Source: Rhizobium leguminosarum
GTDB taxonomy: Bacteria > Pseudomonadota > Alphaproteobacteria > Rhizobiales > Rhizobiaceae
DNA: 64,000 nt
Direction of reading: 5' to 3'
Assembly: GCF_002953715.1 (NCBI RefSeq)
Contig: NZ_CP025012.1
Span: 3,100,001-3,164,000, forward strand
Positions 26,726-36,752 of this stretch are shown one piece after another (the first letter of the stretch is position 1; each line of letters opens with the position of its first letter). The notes beneath the pieces were generated by a model, which was given only the letters and a program-made list of their open reading frames with translations, was not told the origin of the DNA and searched no databases. A program made the position numbers and the translations under genes.

Positions 26726-27979
26726 TTATTGCACGCGTTCCTGCAGCCGGGCGAGCAGCGCCGCCCGGTCGGAAACGAAGTTTTCCTCCACCCACTGGTT
26801 TTCCAGGCCGGCAAGCAGCTCGCCGACGCGCGGGCCGGACGCGATTCCTGCCGAAATCACGTCGCCGCCGTTCAGCGGAAACTGTGGCTTTTTCCAATGC
26901 ATTGCCTTGTCCAGCAGCTTGATGAGCCGCGCCGACCGCGCCATTTCGTCGAAATCGCTTTCAGCCTTGCCGCGCGCAACCGCAAGCGCCAGCTTCAGCC
27001 GTGTCGTGATGCCGTCGGCGCCGTTGCGGTAAAGCAGCCGTTCGAAAGCCGCCGACGACATGTCGTCATTAACAGGCGCTGCCATTGCCCAGGCCTTGAG
27101 AGTGGCCGCTTCCGCATTCGAGAGCTTGAGCCGGACTGCGAGCGCCTCCATGCGCGCCGCATCGGGCGGCACGATCGCCGCAAGGCGCAGCAACGGATCG
27201 AGCGTCCAGCCGAGCGCCTTTTCGGTGGTGATCAGCGAAGGGATCGCATCGATCCCCCATCGTTCCGATTCCGGCAGGATTTCCGTCAGCACTGCCACCT
27301 GCCGCATCCAGAGCAGCGCCCGGCCGGGATCGTCGGCGCCAAGCAGCTTTCGCAGTTCAGACCAGACGCGTTCTGCCGAAAGCGTCGTCAGTTTCGAACG
27401 CGCGAGGGAACAGGCCTTCAGCCCCTCGGCATCCGGCCGCCCGGAACCGTAATAGGCAAAGAAGCGGAAGAAACGCAGGATGCGCAAATGATCCTCGGCA
27501 ATACGCCTTGCGGCATCGCCGATGAAGCGGATGTTGCGCGTCTTAATGTCGTCTAGCCCGCCAACGAGATCAACCACCTCGCCCTTTGCATCGGCATAAA
27601 GCGCGTTGATCGTCAGATCCCGCCGTTCGGCATCTGCCTTCCAGTCGGTGCTGAAGGCAACCTTGGCATGGCGTCCGTCGGTCTCGACATCGGTGCGAAG
27701 CGTCGTCACCTCGAAGGGCTTGCCGTCGATGACGAGCGTCACTGTGCCGTGCTCCAGGCCGGTTGGGACTGCCTTGATGCCGGCCGCCGCCGCCCGCTCC
27801 ATCACCGTCTCCGGCCTGAGTGTCGTGGCTATGTCGACATCATTGACCGGCAGGCCCATCAGGCTGTTGCGCACCGCACCACCAACCACCCGCCCTTCCG
27901 CGCCATCGGCGTTGAGAAGTGCTAAGATCCGGACGAGCGCCGGGTCGCGAAACCATGCTTGGTCGGCAAGGCCGGTCAT
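26726..27979 (-). CDS. cca: CCA tRNA nucleotidyltransferase family protein
   Basis: A 417-residue class II nucleotidyltransferase that adds or repairs the 3' CCA of tRNA. The head contains GGAVRNSL, then the metal-binding NDVDIATT, the ERRDLTINALYAD and the RFIGDAARRIAEDHLRILRFFRF segments. An all-helical tail of some 200 residues completes it. It overlaps the nudix gene by 4 bp, so it ends the DUF1285-nudix-CCA operon. A poly(A) polymerase role is possible for the family, but the operon context favours CCA addition. Confidence 0.93.
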   Translation of the reverse strand: MTGLADQAWFRDPALVRILALLNADGAEGRVVGGAVRNSLMGLPVNDVDIATTLRPETVMERAAAAGIKAVPTGLEHGTVTLVIDGKPFEVTTLRTDVETDGRHAKVAFSTDWKADAERRDLTINALYADAKGEVVDLVGGLDDIKTRNIRFIGDAARRIAEDHLRILRFFRFFAYYGSGRPDAEGLKACSLARSKLTTLSAERVWSELRKLLGADDPGRALLWMRQVAVLTEILPESERWGIDAIPSLITTEKALGWTLDPLLRLAAIVPPDAARMEALAVRLKLSNAEAATLKAWAMAAPVNDDMSSAAFERLLYRNGADGITTRLKLALAVARGKAESDFDEMARSARLIKLLDKAMHWKKPQFPLNGGDVISAGIASGPRVGELLAGLENQWVEENFVSDRAALLARLQERVQ

Positions 27980-28626
27980 GCATAAAGCCTTTCGTAAAGC
28001 GTGCGGACGATGCCGGCGGTGATGCCCCAGATCATTCTGGTTTCATAGGGCACGCGGTAGAAATGCCGGTCGATGCCATCGATGACACGCCTGTCGCGGG
28101 TGTGATTGGCAGGATCCATCAGGAAGGAAAGCGGGACCTCGAACACGTCGTCCACCTCGGCGGGGTTCAGCGTCAGCGCAAAACCAGGCGTGACGACGCC
28201 GAGCACCGGCGTGATGCGGAAGCCCGTCGAGGCAAGGTAATTCGGCAGCCGCCCGACGGTTTCGACGAAGGAACCGGCCAGGCCGATCTCCTCCTCCGTT
28301 TCGCGGATCGCCGCCATTTCGGGCGAGATATCGGCGGGATCGATCGAGCCGCCGGGAAAGGCGATCTGCCCGGAATGTTTGCGCAGCGTCGCCGTGCGCT
28401 TGGTGAAGATCACATGCGCCTCATCGCCGTCGTCGACGACGGGCACGAGCACGGCGGCGTCGCGCAGCTTGAAGGTCTCGACCTCGGCGACGATATCGGG
28501 ATTGAGGATGTGGTCCCCGTGATCGCGCCAGGCATGGTCGACCGGCCCGCCGTTTTGGTTGAGCGCACGGCGGCGGAATTCGGCCGCGGAAAAAAGCGGG
28601 TAGCGGTGGGTGATCGCATCATTCAT
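27976..28626 (-). CDS. Nudix hydrolase, CoA pyrophosphatase type
   Basis: A 216-residue nudix protein. The box is intact: GGSIDPADISPEMAAIRETEEEIGL split here as GSIDPADISPE and RETEEEIGL, with the glutamates that hold Mg. The preceding segment FTKRTATLRKHSGQIAFPGG is typical of CoA-specific nudix enzymes. The ATG at 28626 overlaps the upstream stop (ATGA); an in-frame TTG at 28632 is less likely. It overlaps CCA by 4 bp, so all three genes are translationally coupled. Confidence 0.92.
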   Translation of the reverse strand: MNDAITHRYPLFSAAEFRRRALNQNGGPVDHAWRDHGDHILNPDIVAEVETFKLRDAAVLVPVVDDGDEAHVIFTKRTATLRKHSGQIAFPGGSIDPADISPEMAAIRETEEEIGLAGSFVETVGRLPNYLASTGFRITPVLGVVTPGFALTLNPAEVDDVFEVPLSFLMDPANHTRDRRVIDGIDRHFYRVPYETRMIWGITAGIVRTLYERLYA

Positions 28627-29246
28627 CGGCAAAGCGCATCCAGTTCGTCGGCCGGCATGACCGGGAAGACCTCGCCGGCGGAGCGGATCGCAAACATCGC
28701 CCGCCCCTCCACGTCGAAAGTCTCGCCGAGCGCGACCAGTTCATACATCACTGCACGCGACACCAGCGCCTCCAGCCGCCCGCGCACATGCAGATAGGGT
28801 TTCAATTCGGCATTCTCGCCCGCAATGGCAAAGCGCAGCCGATGCTCTCCTCCCGCCTCCACGACATCGCCGACATTGGTGCGGAAGGTCAGCACCTGCT
28901 GGCCTTGCCCTTCCGTCACGCTCATCTCCACGGCGATGAAAGGCGCGTCGACGACCCTTATACCGACCTTTTCCACAGGAGTTACGAGATAGGTCTTCTG
29001 ATCGTCGTCTTTTCTTAAAACCGTCGAGAACAGACGCACCAGCGCCGGTCGGCCGATCGGCGTGCCCATGTAGAACCAGGTGCCGTCCGCCCGGATTTCC
29101 ATGTCGATATCGCCGCAGAAAGGCGGGTTCCACCGCTCGACCGGTGGTAATCCTCGTTTTTTACCGGCATTTTCCTGAGACGCGCGCGAAATCAGTGCGG
29201 CAAGTCCCGCCGCATCCGCCTGTCCGCTGATTTCCTCGGCTGCCAT
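28623..29246 (-). CDS. DUF1285 domain protein
   Basis: A 207-residue cytoplasmic protein. The segments NPPFCGDIDMEIRADGTWFYMGTPI and RPALVRLFSTVLRKDDD are the DUF1285 signature. Its role is unknown. It is the first gene of an operon with a nudix hydrolase and the CCA enzyme, an order I remember from other Rhizobiales. The start at 29246 follows GGACGGAAGA. It is divergent from the moxR operon. Confidence 0.9.
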   Translation of the reverse strand: MAAEEISGQADAAGLAALISRASQENAGKKRGLPPVERWNPPFCGDIDMEIRADGTWFYMGTPIGRPALVRLFSTVLRKDDDQKTYLVTPVEKVGIRVVDAPFIAVEMSVTEGQGQQVLTFRTNVGDVVEAGGEHRLRFAIAGENAELKPYLHVRGRLEALVSRAVMYELVALGETFDVEGRAMFAIRSAGEVFPVMPADELDALCR

Positions 29247-29404
29247 TCTTCCGTCCCGGTTTGTCCTTAACGAAGTAAAGTCACGAGATAGTCATTCGCA
29301 ACGAACTTGTCAGCCCGTCACATCTCCATAACTCTATCGGGTATGAGGCACATGTATAAGTCCGCCGATTCGCTGCCGAATGATTTCAGCCGTTGGAGAT
29401 ACGC

Positions 29405-30415
29405 ATGGGTATGATGAAGACCGAAGCCAGCCTCGATGAAAAGGCGATCGTCGCCGCCGCCGAAAAGGCGCTCTCCGATATCGCCGCCATCCGCGGGGAA
29501 GTCTCGAAAGTGATCTTTGGTCAGGAAAGCGTCGTCGAGAACACCATTCTCGCTGTGCTCTCAGGTGGTCATGCCTTGCTCGTTGGCGTTCCCGGTCTTG
29601 CCAAGACCAGACTGGTGACCACGCTCGGCGAGGTGCTCGGCCTTGCCGCCAACCGCATCCAGTTCACGCCGGATCTGATGCCCTCGGATATTCTCGGCTC
29701 CGAAGTGATGGACCAGGACGACAGCGGACGCCGCTCCTTCCGTTTCGTCAAGGGCCCGGTCTTCGCCCAACTCCTGATGGCCGACGAGATCAACCGCGCC
29801 TCGCCGCGTACCCAGTCGGCCCTTCTTCAATCCATGCAGGAATATCACATCACGATCGCCGGCCAGCGCTATGACCTGCCTGCGCCCTTTCATGTGCTCG
29901 CCACGCAGAACCCGCTCGAGCAGGAAGGCACCTATCCCTTGCCCGAAGCCCAGCTCGACCGCTTCCTGCTGCAGGTCGACGTCAACTACCCCGAACTCGC
30001 CGCCGAGCGCCAGATCCTGCTTGAGACGACGGGCTTGGGCGAAACCCGGCCGGAAGCCGTCATCGATGCGCAGCGGCTGATCGAGATCCAGACCCTGGTG
30101 CGCCAGATGCCGGTGAGCGACACGGTCGTCGATGCCATCCTGGCGCTGGTGCGTTCCGCCCGCCCCGGACAGGGCAATGCCTCGACCGACAAGAACGTCG
30201 CCTGGGGTCCAGGCCCGCGCGCCGGCCAGGCAATGATGCTCTGCGCACGCGCACGCGCGCTCTACGAAGGCCGTCTGGCACCGTCTCTGGACGATATCTT
30301 CGCGCTCGCCGAACCCATTCTCCAGCACCGCATGGCGCTGACCTTCGCCGCCCGCGCCGAAGGCATGTCGGTGCGTGATGTCATCGCCGGACTGGTCAAG
30401 CAGGCAAAGGGATAA
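29405..30415 (+). CDS. MoxR family AAA ATPase
   Basis: A 336-residue MoxR-type ATPase that acts as a chaperone for metal or von Willebrand domain partners. The Walker [11 protein letters not shown] is at about residues 56-65, Walker B MADEINRA, and sensor 1 ATQNP in order, with the C-terminal lid. The start at 29405 follows TTGGAGATACGC; an in-frame TTG at 29393 is less likely. It leads a run of genes with spacings of 13 bp, -4 bp and 1 bp, clearly one operon. Confidence 0.94.
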   Translation: MGMMKTEASLDEKAIVAAAEKALSDIAAIRGEVSKVIFGQESVVENTILAVLSGGHALLVGVPGLAKTRLVTTLGEVLGLAANRIQFTPDLMPSDILGSEVMDQDDSGRRSFRFVKGPVFAQLLMADEINRASPRTQSALLQSMQEYHITIAGQRYDLPAPFHVLATQNPLEQEGTYPLPEAQLDRFLLQVDVNYPELAAERQILLETTGLGETRPEAVIDAQRLIEIQTLVRQMPVSDTVVDAILALVRSARPGQGNASTDKNVAWGPGPRAGQAMMLCARARALYEGRLAPSLDDIFALAEPILQHRMALTFAARAEGMSVRDVIAGLVKQAKG

Positions 30416-30428
30416 GGAAGCCGGACGC

Positions 30429-31349
30429 GTGGCATCTATCGGACAGATCGTCAATCCGACACCCGGCAGCGATGCCCTTTCCCGCGCCAGGCAGCGGGCC
30501 GCCCTGGTGCCGGACTGCCTGGTGGAAGCCAAGCGCATCGCCAACACGGTGATCGCCGGCTGGCATGGTCGCCGCAAGCGCGGCATCGGCGAGAATTTCT
30601 GGCAATTCCGTCCCTATTCCGAGGGCGAGAGCCTGTCGCGCATCGATTGGCGCCGCTCCGCCCGCGACGACCACACCTATGTGCGCGAGCGCGAATGGGA
30701 GGCGGCGCACACGATCTGGCTCTGGTGCGACATGTCGCCCTCGATGATGTACAAGTCCAGCTACGGCAACGTGTCCAAGGAAAGCCGCGCTCTGGTCATC
30801 ATGCTGGCGCTTGCCGAAATCCTCGCCCGCTCCGGCGAGCGCATCGGCTGCCCCGGCATCATGGAACCCGCCTCCGCCCGCAACGCCGCCGAACGCCTCG
30901 CAGCCGCGCTCATGCACACGCCGCTGACCGGCGGCCTGCCGGAAACGGCGATGATCCGTGGCTGGAGCGACCTCGTCCTTATCGGCGATTTCCTCGACGA
31001 TGCGCCGGCAATCATGGAACGGCTCGGCCCGCTTGCCCGCCGCGGCCTGCGTGGCCACGTGGTCGAGATATCAGATCCCGCCGAAGAGATATTCCCCTAT
31101 AGCGGCCGCACCGAATTCACCGATCCGGAGAGCGGCGCCAAGCTCGTTTCCGGCCGCGCCGAACACATCCGCGAGGCCTATCGCAACGCCTACCTCGCTC
31201 GCAGGGACAGCCTCGGCCAGTCGCTGCGCCATCTCGGCTGGACCTTCGCGACCCACCGCACCGATCATCTTGCTTCGGAAGCGCTGGTCGCGGTGCACAT
31301 GTATCTGTCCGGCATGCCGGCCAAGGCAACGCATGGAGGGCAGCTATGA
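30429..31349 (+). CDS. DUF58 domain protein
   Basis: A 306-residue soluble protein with the DUF58 core: RRKRGIGENFWQFRPYSEGESLSRIDWRRSAR is the signature, written here in parts, followed by a VWA-like region with WCDMSPSM (DxSxS-like). The start is GTG at 30429, preceded by AAGGAAGCCGGACGC; no ATG fits well. Typical partners are MoxR ATPases and membrane VWA proteins, exactly as here. It overlaps the next gene by 4 bp. Confidence 0.92.
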   Translation: MASIGQIVNPTPGSDALSRARQRAALVPDCLVEAKRIANTVIAGWHGRRKRGIGENFWQFRPYSEGESLSRIDWRRSARDDHTYVREREWEAAHTIWLWCDMSPSMMYKSSYGNVSKESRALVIMLALAEILARSGERIGCPGIMEPASARNAAERLAAALMHTPLTGGLPETAMIRGWSDLVLIGDFLDDAPAIMERLGPLARRGLRGHVVEISDPAEEIFPYSGRTEFTDPESGAKLVSGRAEHIREAYRNAYLARRDSLGQSLRHLGWTFATHRTDHLASEALVAVHMYLSGMPAKATHGGQL

Positions 31350-34159
31350 ACGCTCTTCCCTTCGCTTTCGCCTATCCCGCCATTCTCGGCGCGCTCGTTG
31401 CCTTGCCCGTCATCTGGTGGCTGCTGCGGCTGACGCCGCCACGTCCGAAGACCGAGGTCTTCCCGCCGCTGAAGATCCTCGCCTCAGTGCTGAAGCGCGA
31501 AGAGACGCCGGCGCAAAGCCCCTGGTGGCTGACGCTGCTGCGCATGCTGCTCGCCGCCACCATCATCCTTGCGATCGCCGATCCGGTTTTCAATCCGCGC
31601 ACCAGTTCGCTCGCATCAGGTGGCCCGCTCGTCCTCTTCGTCGACAACAGCTGGGCGGCGGCACCCGACTGGGAGCGCCGCATCCAGACCGCCGACGCGT
31701 TGATAGACGATGCCGAATCCGCCGGCACACCTGTGTCTATCGCCTTCACCGCCGATCCGACCAACGACGCCGTGCCCGGCACCGCCGCCGCCGCCCGCGA
31801 CAAGCTGCGCGCCGCCGAGCCGCGACCGCTGGTACCGGACCGTGAGCGCGCCTTCCAGGCGCTACGCGCCGCGCTGAACGGCATAAAGCCCGGCACCCTC
31901 GCCTTCCTGACCGACGGTGCCGCCACCAAGGCCGACGACGCCACGGTGCGCATGCTGGCCGAACTCCAGCCCGCTGATCTGCGCCTGATCGAAGGCGATG
32001 CAGCAAGGACAGTCGCGATCACCGCGGCCAACAATGCTGCTGATGCCATGACCGTCAAGGTCACTCGACTCAACACCTCGCAGGCCGCATCCGTGGCGCT
32101 GAACGCCGTCGATACCCAGGGTCGCTCGATTGCCAATGGCAGGGTGGATTTCCGCCCCGGCCAGAGTGTTGCGACAAGTTCGATCACAGCACCCTTCGAG
32201 ATGCGCAACGATTTCGCCCGCGTCAGCGTCGACAATGGCGCGACGGCCGGCGCGGTCCATCTTCTCGACGACGCGTTCAAGCGTCGCCGTGTCGTCTTGC
32301 TGTCAGGCGAAGGAGGGGATGAATTCCAGCCGCTGCTCTCGCCGCTCTATTATATCCAGCGGGCACTGCAGCCCTATGCGGATCTGATCCAACCCGCCGA
32401 TTCCGATCTCTCGGTCGCGATACCAAAACTTCTCGCCAACAATCCCTCCATCATCATCATGGCCGATATCGGCCGGCTGCCGGAGGAGACCTACGAACCT
32501 CTGACGCGCTGGATATCGAATGGCGGCATGCTCCTGCGTTTTGCCGGCCCGCGCATGGCGGCTGCTCCCGCGGACGATCCGCTGATCCCTGTCATCCTGC
32601 GCCAGGGAGAACGGGCGCTGGGCGGCACATTGTCCTGGAGCGAGCCGCAGTCGCTTGCCGAATTTCCGAGTTTCGGACCTTTCGCCGGCATAGCGCGTCC
32701 TGCCGATGTCGTCGTCAAGCGGCAGGTGCTTGCCGAACCGACGCCCGATCTTGCCGAACGCACCTGGGCGAGCCTGGCTGACGGCACGCCGCTCGTCACC
32801 ATGAAGCAGATCGCATCCGGCCAGATCGTCCTGTTTCACGTCACCGCGGAAGCAACCTGGTCCGATCTGCCGATCTCAGGCACTTTCGTCGACATGCTGC
32901 GTCACCTCCTGCAGATATCGCGCTCGGGCGGCGTGACATCGGAGGCGCGCGGCAATGCGCGGGTCTCCGAAACCCTGCCGCCATTCCGTATGCTGACGGC
33001 CAAGGGCACGCTGGTCTCCGAGACGGGTTCGGCGCGGCCGCTCATCCCGCTGGCCGGAGCCGAACCGACGGCGAATTTCGACAATCCGCCCGGGCTCTAC
33101 GGTTCGGAGGACGGTTTCACCTCCCTGAACGTGCTGCCCGAGAACGCCGAACTGAAGCCGCTCGACACAACAGGGACCAATGCCGCGCGCGAGGGCCTGA
33201 TCGGCGGCGAAAGCTGGTCGGCAAAACCCGCGCTCTTTCTCGCAGCCTTTCTGCTGCTCCTGGCCGATAGCCTGATCGTCCTCTTCATGAATGGCGCGTT
33301 CTCGCGATTGCGCCCGGCCGTCCGCACCGCAGCGATGATCGCGATCGCCGTCGGCGCCGGCTTTCTCATGCAACCCGGCATACTTCACGCCGACGACTCC
33401 CAGCCCGGCGACGACCTCATCTTGCAGAGGCTTGATAACACGCACCTCGCCTATGTCGTCACCGGCGAACAGGACGTGGACAATATTTCCGAGCGCGGTC
33501 TCGAGGGTCTCACCCAGTTCCTGACTTTCCGCACGACGCTCGAGCCGGCACCGCCGGTGGGCATCGACCTTACCAAAGACGAGCTCTCCTTTTATCCGAT
33601 CATCTACTGGCCGGTTTCGGCAACGGCGCCGATGCCATCGTCGGCGGCGATCAGCCGTATCGACGCCTATATGCGCAATGGTGGCACCGTGCTGTTCGAT
33701 ACGCGTGATCAGATCAGCGCATTGGACAATGGCGGCAATGTCAGCGCCAACGGCGAGAGACTGCAGGCAATCCTCGCCAATCTCGACATTCCGCCGCTCG
33801 AGCCGGTGCCATCCGATCACGTGCTGACGAAATCCTTCTATCTCCTGTCGAGCTTTCCCGGTCGTTATACCGGCAGCCCCCTCTGGATCGAGTCCCGGCA
33901 GGGCGGTCAGGGGCCAAGCGAAAAATCGGCCGCGACGGCCGATGGCGTTTCGCCGATCCTGATCACCGGCAATGATTTCGCCGGCGCCTGGGCGATCGAC
34001 GACAACGGCGTACCGATACTGCCGACCGTGCCGTCCGATGAAACGCAGCGCGAATATGCCTACCGTTCCGGCGTCAATATCATGATGTATATGCTGACCG
34101 GCAACTACAAGACCGACCAGGTCCATGTTCCCGACCTCCTCGAACGGTTAGGACAATGA
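31346..34159 (+). CDS. Large membrane protein with BatA-like N-terminus and DUF4159
   Basis: A 937-residue membrane protein. It begins with two helices flanking an IWWLLRLTPP turn, like the N-terminus of BatA aerotolerance proteins, then a VWA-like domain with LFVDNSWAAAPDW. The middle includes an alpha/beta region with LLSGEGGDEF. After two more membrane segments (about 625-680) comes DUF4159 (about 700-935) with LAYVVTGEQDVDN. Substrate and partners are unknown; the operon suggests a MoxR-assisted envelope complex. Start overlaps the DUF58 stop. Confidence 0.9.
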   Translation: MNALPFAFAYPAILGALVALPVIWWLLRLTPPRPKTEVFPPLKILASVLKREETPAQSPWWLTLLRMLLAATIILAIADPVFNPRTSSLASGGPLVLFVDNSWAAAPDWERRIQTADALIDDAESAGTPVSIAFTADPTNDAVPGTAAAARDKLRAAEPRPLVPDRERAFQALRAALNGIKPGTLAFLTDGAATKADDATVRMLAELQPADLRLIEGDAARTVAITAANNAADAMTVKVTRLNTSQAASVALNAVDTQGRSIANGRVDFRPGQSVATSSITAPFEMRNDFARVSVDNGATAGAVHLLDDAFKRRRVVLLSGEGGDEFQPLLSPLYYIQRALQPYADLIQPADSDLSVAIPKLLANNPSIIIMADIGRLPEETYEPLTRWISNGGMLLRFAGPRMAAAPADDPLIPVILRQGERALGGTLSWSEPQSLAEFPSFGPFAGIARPADVVVKRQVLAEPTPDLAERTWASLADGTPLVTMKQIASGQIVLFHVTAEATWSDLPISGTFVDMLRHLLQISRSGGVTSEARGNARVSETLPPFRMLTAKGTLVSETGSARPLIPLAGAEPTANFDNPPGLYGSEDGFTSLNVLPENAELKPLDTTGTNAAREGLIGGESWSAKPALFLAAFLLLLADSLIVLFMNGAFSRLRPAVRTAAMIAIAVGAGFLMQPGILHADDSQPGDDLILQRLDNTHLAYVVTGEQDVDNISERGLEGLTQFLTFRTTLEPAPPVGIDLTKDELSFYPIIYWPVSATAPMPSSAAISRIDAYMRNGGTVLFDTRDQISALDNGGNVSANGERLQAILANLDIPPLEPVPSDHVLTKSFYLLSSFPGRYTGSPLWIESRQGGQGPSEKSAATADGVSPILITGNDFAGAWAIDDNGVPILPTVPSDETQREYAYRSGVNIMMYMLTGNYKTDQVHVPDLLERLGQ

Positions 34160-34160
34160 G

Positions 34161-36230
34161 ATGACGTTCGACTTTTCGCCCTTCCTGCCCTGGTCGGTTC
34201 TGGCTGCACTTGCGGTCGTCAGCGCTGTTATCGCCGCCTTCGCGATCTGGCGCGGCATTCGCGGCGCCTGGATCAGAACGCTGGCAGCGCTCGCCATGCT
34301 GGCCGCCCTTGCCAATCCTGTGCTCCTGCAGGAAGACCGGGATCAGTTGTCGACGATCGTCCCGGTGCTTGTCGATCGAAGCCAGAGCCAGCAGACGCCC
34401 GATCGCGTCAAGATGACCGACGATGCGCTTGCGGCCTTGAAGGGACAGCTCGCGCGTTTCCCCCAGATAGAGCCCCGCTTCGTCGATGTCGAAGGCGACG
34501 TCAATTCCGACGTGCCGTCCACGCGCCTGTTCGACGCGCTGTCGGCCAACATCGCCGACGTCCCGCCCGCCCGTATCGGCGGCGCCATCATGCTAACCGA
34601 CGGTGAAGTCCATGATGTTCCGGCCGCTAATCAGGCGCTCGGTTTCGACGCGCCGATCCATGGCCTCGTGACCGGCAAGCCCAACGAATTCGATCGCCGC
34701 ATCGAAGTCATCAAGGGGCCGCGCTTCGGCATCGTCAACGAAGAGCAGCAGGTGATCTTGCGCGTCTTCGACGACGGCCCGAGCCCCGGCGGTACGGCCG
34801 ATGTCACGGTGAAGCTGAATGGTGACGAGATCGCCACCCTGCAGGCAACACCCGGGCAGGATACGCCCTTCTCCTTCAAGGTTCCGGGTGGCGGCAGCAA
34901 TGTGCTCGAATTCTCGGTCGCAGCGCTTCCTGGCGAAGTGACCACCGCCAACAACCGTGCCGTCCACGTCATCGACGGCATCCGCCAGAATCTCCGCGTC
35001 CTGCTTGTCTCCGGCGAACCGCATGCCGGTGAGCGCGCCTGGCGCAACCTGCTGAAATCCGATGCGTCGGTCGATCTCGTCCACTTCACCATCCTGCGTC
35101 CGCCCGAAAAACAGGACGGCACGCCGATCAACGAGCTGTCGCTGATCGCCTTCCCGACGCGTGAGCTCTTCGTCGACAAGATCAAGGATTTCGACCTGAT
35201 CATCTTCGATCGCTACCAGCACCGTGGCGTGCTGCCGCTGCTCTATTACGATTACATCGCGCAATATGTCGACAATGGCGGCGCGCTGCTGATCGCCGCC
35301 GGTCCTGAGCACGCCGGCCCCGATTCCATTGCACTGACGCCACTTTCCTCGGTCCTGCCGGCAACGCCCACCGGAGAGATGATCGAGAAGGCCTTCTATC
35401 CGCGCCTCTCCGAGGAAGGCCGCAAACATCCCGTCACGCGCGGCCTCGACGGCTCGGGCGAGGACCCGCCGCATTGGGGCCGCTGGTTCCGCAGCGTCGA
35501 TGTCGACCGGCCGCAGGGCGAAACGATCATGCTCGGCGCCGACAACCACCCGCTGCTGGTGCTGAACCGCGCCGGCCAGGGCCGCGTCGCCATGCTGCTT
35601 TCCGATCAGGGCTGGCTCTGGGCGCGCGGCTTCGAAGGCGGCGGTCCGAACGTTTCGCTCTATCGCCGTATCGCCCATTGGCTGATGAAGGAGCCAGCGC
35701 TCGAGGAAGAAGCGTTGACGGCGCGCGCTTCTGGCCGGACCCTTGAGGTCACGCGCCAGACGATCGGCGACAATCCCGGCAACGCCACCGTGCGTTACCC
35801 CTCCGGCAAGACCGAAACCCTGCCGCTCACCCAGTCCGAACCGGGCCTCTACAAGGCCGAGAAGAGGATGGACGAGATCGGCCTCTTCGAAATCCGCAAC
35901 GGCAGGCTGTCGACGCTTGTCCATATCGGCGCCGTCGACGCGCCGGAATTCAAGGCGATGATCTCGACGACCGATGTGCTGCAACCAGTCGCCGACAGAA
36001 GCAAGGGTCTCGTCGCCCGCGTCTCCAATGCAAATGGCGCGATCTCGGTGCCGCCGATCCTGCCGGTACGCGGCCAGGTGCGCGTCTCCGACAACGATCG
36101 CATGATGATCCGCATGACCAGCGAGACGGTCTTGAAGGGCATCAACACGCTGCCGCTCTTTGCCGGGTTCGCCGGCGTCGGCATCCTGCTGCTCGCCTTC
36201 GGCGCCATGTGGTGGCGCGAAGGACGATAA
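34161..36230 (+). CDS. Membrane protein with glutamine-amidotransferase-like core
   Basis: A 689-residue protein. Two N-terminal membrane helices (about 10-55), a VWA-like segment VPVLVDRSQS, a beta-sandwich in the middle, then a class-I GATase-like domain (about 275-510) with LLVSGEPHAGERAWRN and PEHAGPDS. The usual catalytic Cys of the GATase nucleophile elbow is not evident, so it is probably non-catalytic. A final helix (about 665-685) anchors the C-terminus. It starts 1 bp after the DUF4159 gene, so they are coupled. Confidence 0.88.
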   Translation: MTFDFSPFLPWSVLAALAVVSAVIAAFAIWRGIRGAWIRTLAALAMLAALANPVLLQEDRDQLSTIVPVLVDRSQSQQTPDRVKMTDDALAALKGQLARFPQIEPRFVDVEGDVNSDVPSTRLFDALSANIADVPPARIGGAIMLTDGEVHDVPAANQALGFDAPIHGLVTGKPNEFDRRIEVIKGPRFGIVNEEQQVILRVFDDGPSPGGTADVTVKLNGDEIATLQATPGQDTPFSFKVPGGGSNVLEFSVAALPGEVTTANNRAVHVIDGIRQNLRVLLVSGEPHAGERAWRNLLKSDASVDLVHFTILRPPEKQDGTPINELSLIAFPTRELFVDKIKDFDLIIFDRYQHRGVLPLLYYDYIAQYVDNGGALLIAAGPEHAGPDSIALTPLSSVLPATPTGEMIEKAFYPRLSEEGRKHPVTRGLDGSGEDPPHWGRWFRSVDVDRPQGETIMLGADNHPLLVLNRAGQGRVAMLLSDQGWLWARGFEGGGPNVSLYRRIAHWLMKEPALEEEALTARASGRTLEVTRQTIGDNPGNATVRYPSGKTETLPLTQSEPGLYKAEKRMDEIGLFEIRNGRLSTLVHIGAVDAPEFKAMISTTDVLQPVADRSKGLVARVSNANGAISVPPILPVRGQVRVSDNDRMMIRMTSETVLKGINTLPLFAGFAGVGILLLAFGAMWWREGR

Positions 36231-36234
36231 TCTC

Positions 36235-36651
36235 ATGCCGGAATTCGAGCTGACCGCTTCGCCCTCGCCGGAAGAACTCGCGGCGATCACCGATGCGCTC
36301 TCGGCCTTCAACAACAGCGATGTCGGCCCCTCGGATCGCCGGCCGCTTGCGGTCCTCATCCGCGATACCGACGGTAAGGTGACCGGCGGTCTTTCGGGCT
36401 TTACCGCCTGGGGCTGGCTCTTCACCCAGATGCTCTATATTCCCGATACGCTGCGCGGCACCGGTATCGCGGGCAATATCCTCGCAAAAGCGGAAGAAGA
36501 AGCCAGGGCGCGGGGGTGCCGCGGCGCCTGGATCGACACGTTCAGCCCTCAGGCTTTGAGCGTCTATCTGCGTCAGGGTTATGAGATTTTCGGAGAGCTT
36601 AAGGATTTCCCGGAAGGCCGCACGCGCAGCTTCCTCCGGAAAAGCCTCTAG
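36235..36651 (+). CDS. GNAT family N-acetyltransferase
   Basis: A 138-residue acetyltransferase, with the acetyl-CoA loop segment LRGTGIAGNILAKAEEEARARG and the closing FSPQALSVYLRQGYEIFG. It starts 4 bp after the membrane protein gene, so it may be the last gene of the moxR operon. The ribosome-binding site is poor, consistent with coupling. Its TAG stop coincides with the start of a RIME-like repeat. Confidence 0.88.
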   Translation: MPEFELTASPSPEELAAITDALSAFNNSDVGPSDRRPLAVLIRDTDGKVTGGLSGFTAWGWLFTQMLYIPDTLRGTGIAGNILAKAEEEARARGCRGAWIDTFSPQALSVYLRQGYEIFGELKDFPEGRTRSFLRKSL

Positions 36652-36752
36652 AGCGGTTCAGCTTTTACGGAAGCGCGGAACCGCTCTATCCTTTTGTTTT
36701 TACGCAATTCCGGACGGAAAACCGCTTCGCACTTTTCCTGGAATTGCTCTAG
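36649..36752. repeat. RIME-like element, type A, inverted orientation
   Basis: It begins at the TAG stop of the GNAT gene (tagagcggttcagc) and ends ctggaattgctctag, the reverse complement of the element at 1765-1868. Both palindromes are well kept. It abuts a type B composite. Confidence 0.8.

Noticed and set aside
34593..36425. A 610-codon minus-strand frame opposite the GATase-like gene
   Set aside because: Same antisense effect; it crosses the coupled gene boundary and has no domain or ribosome-binding site.
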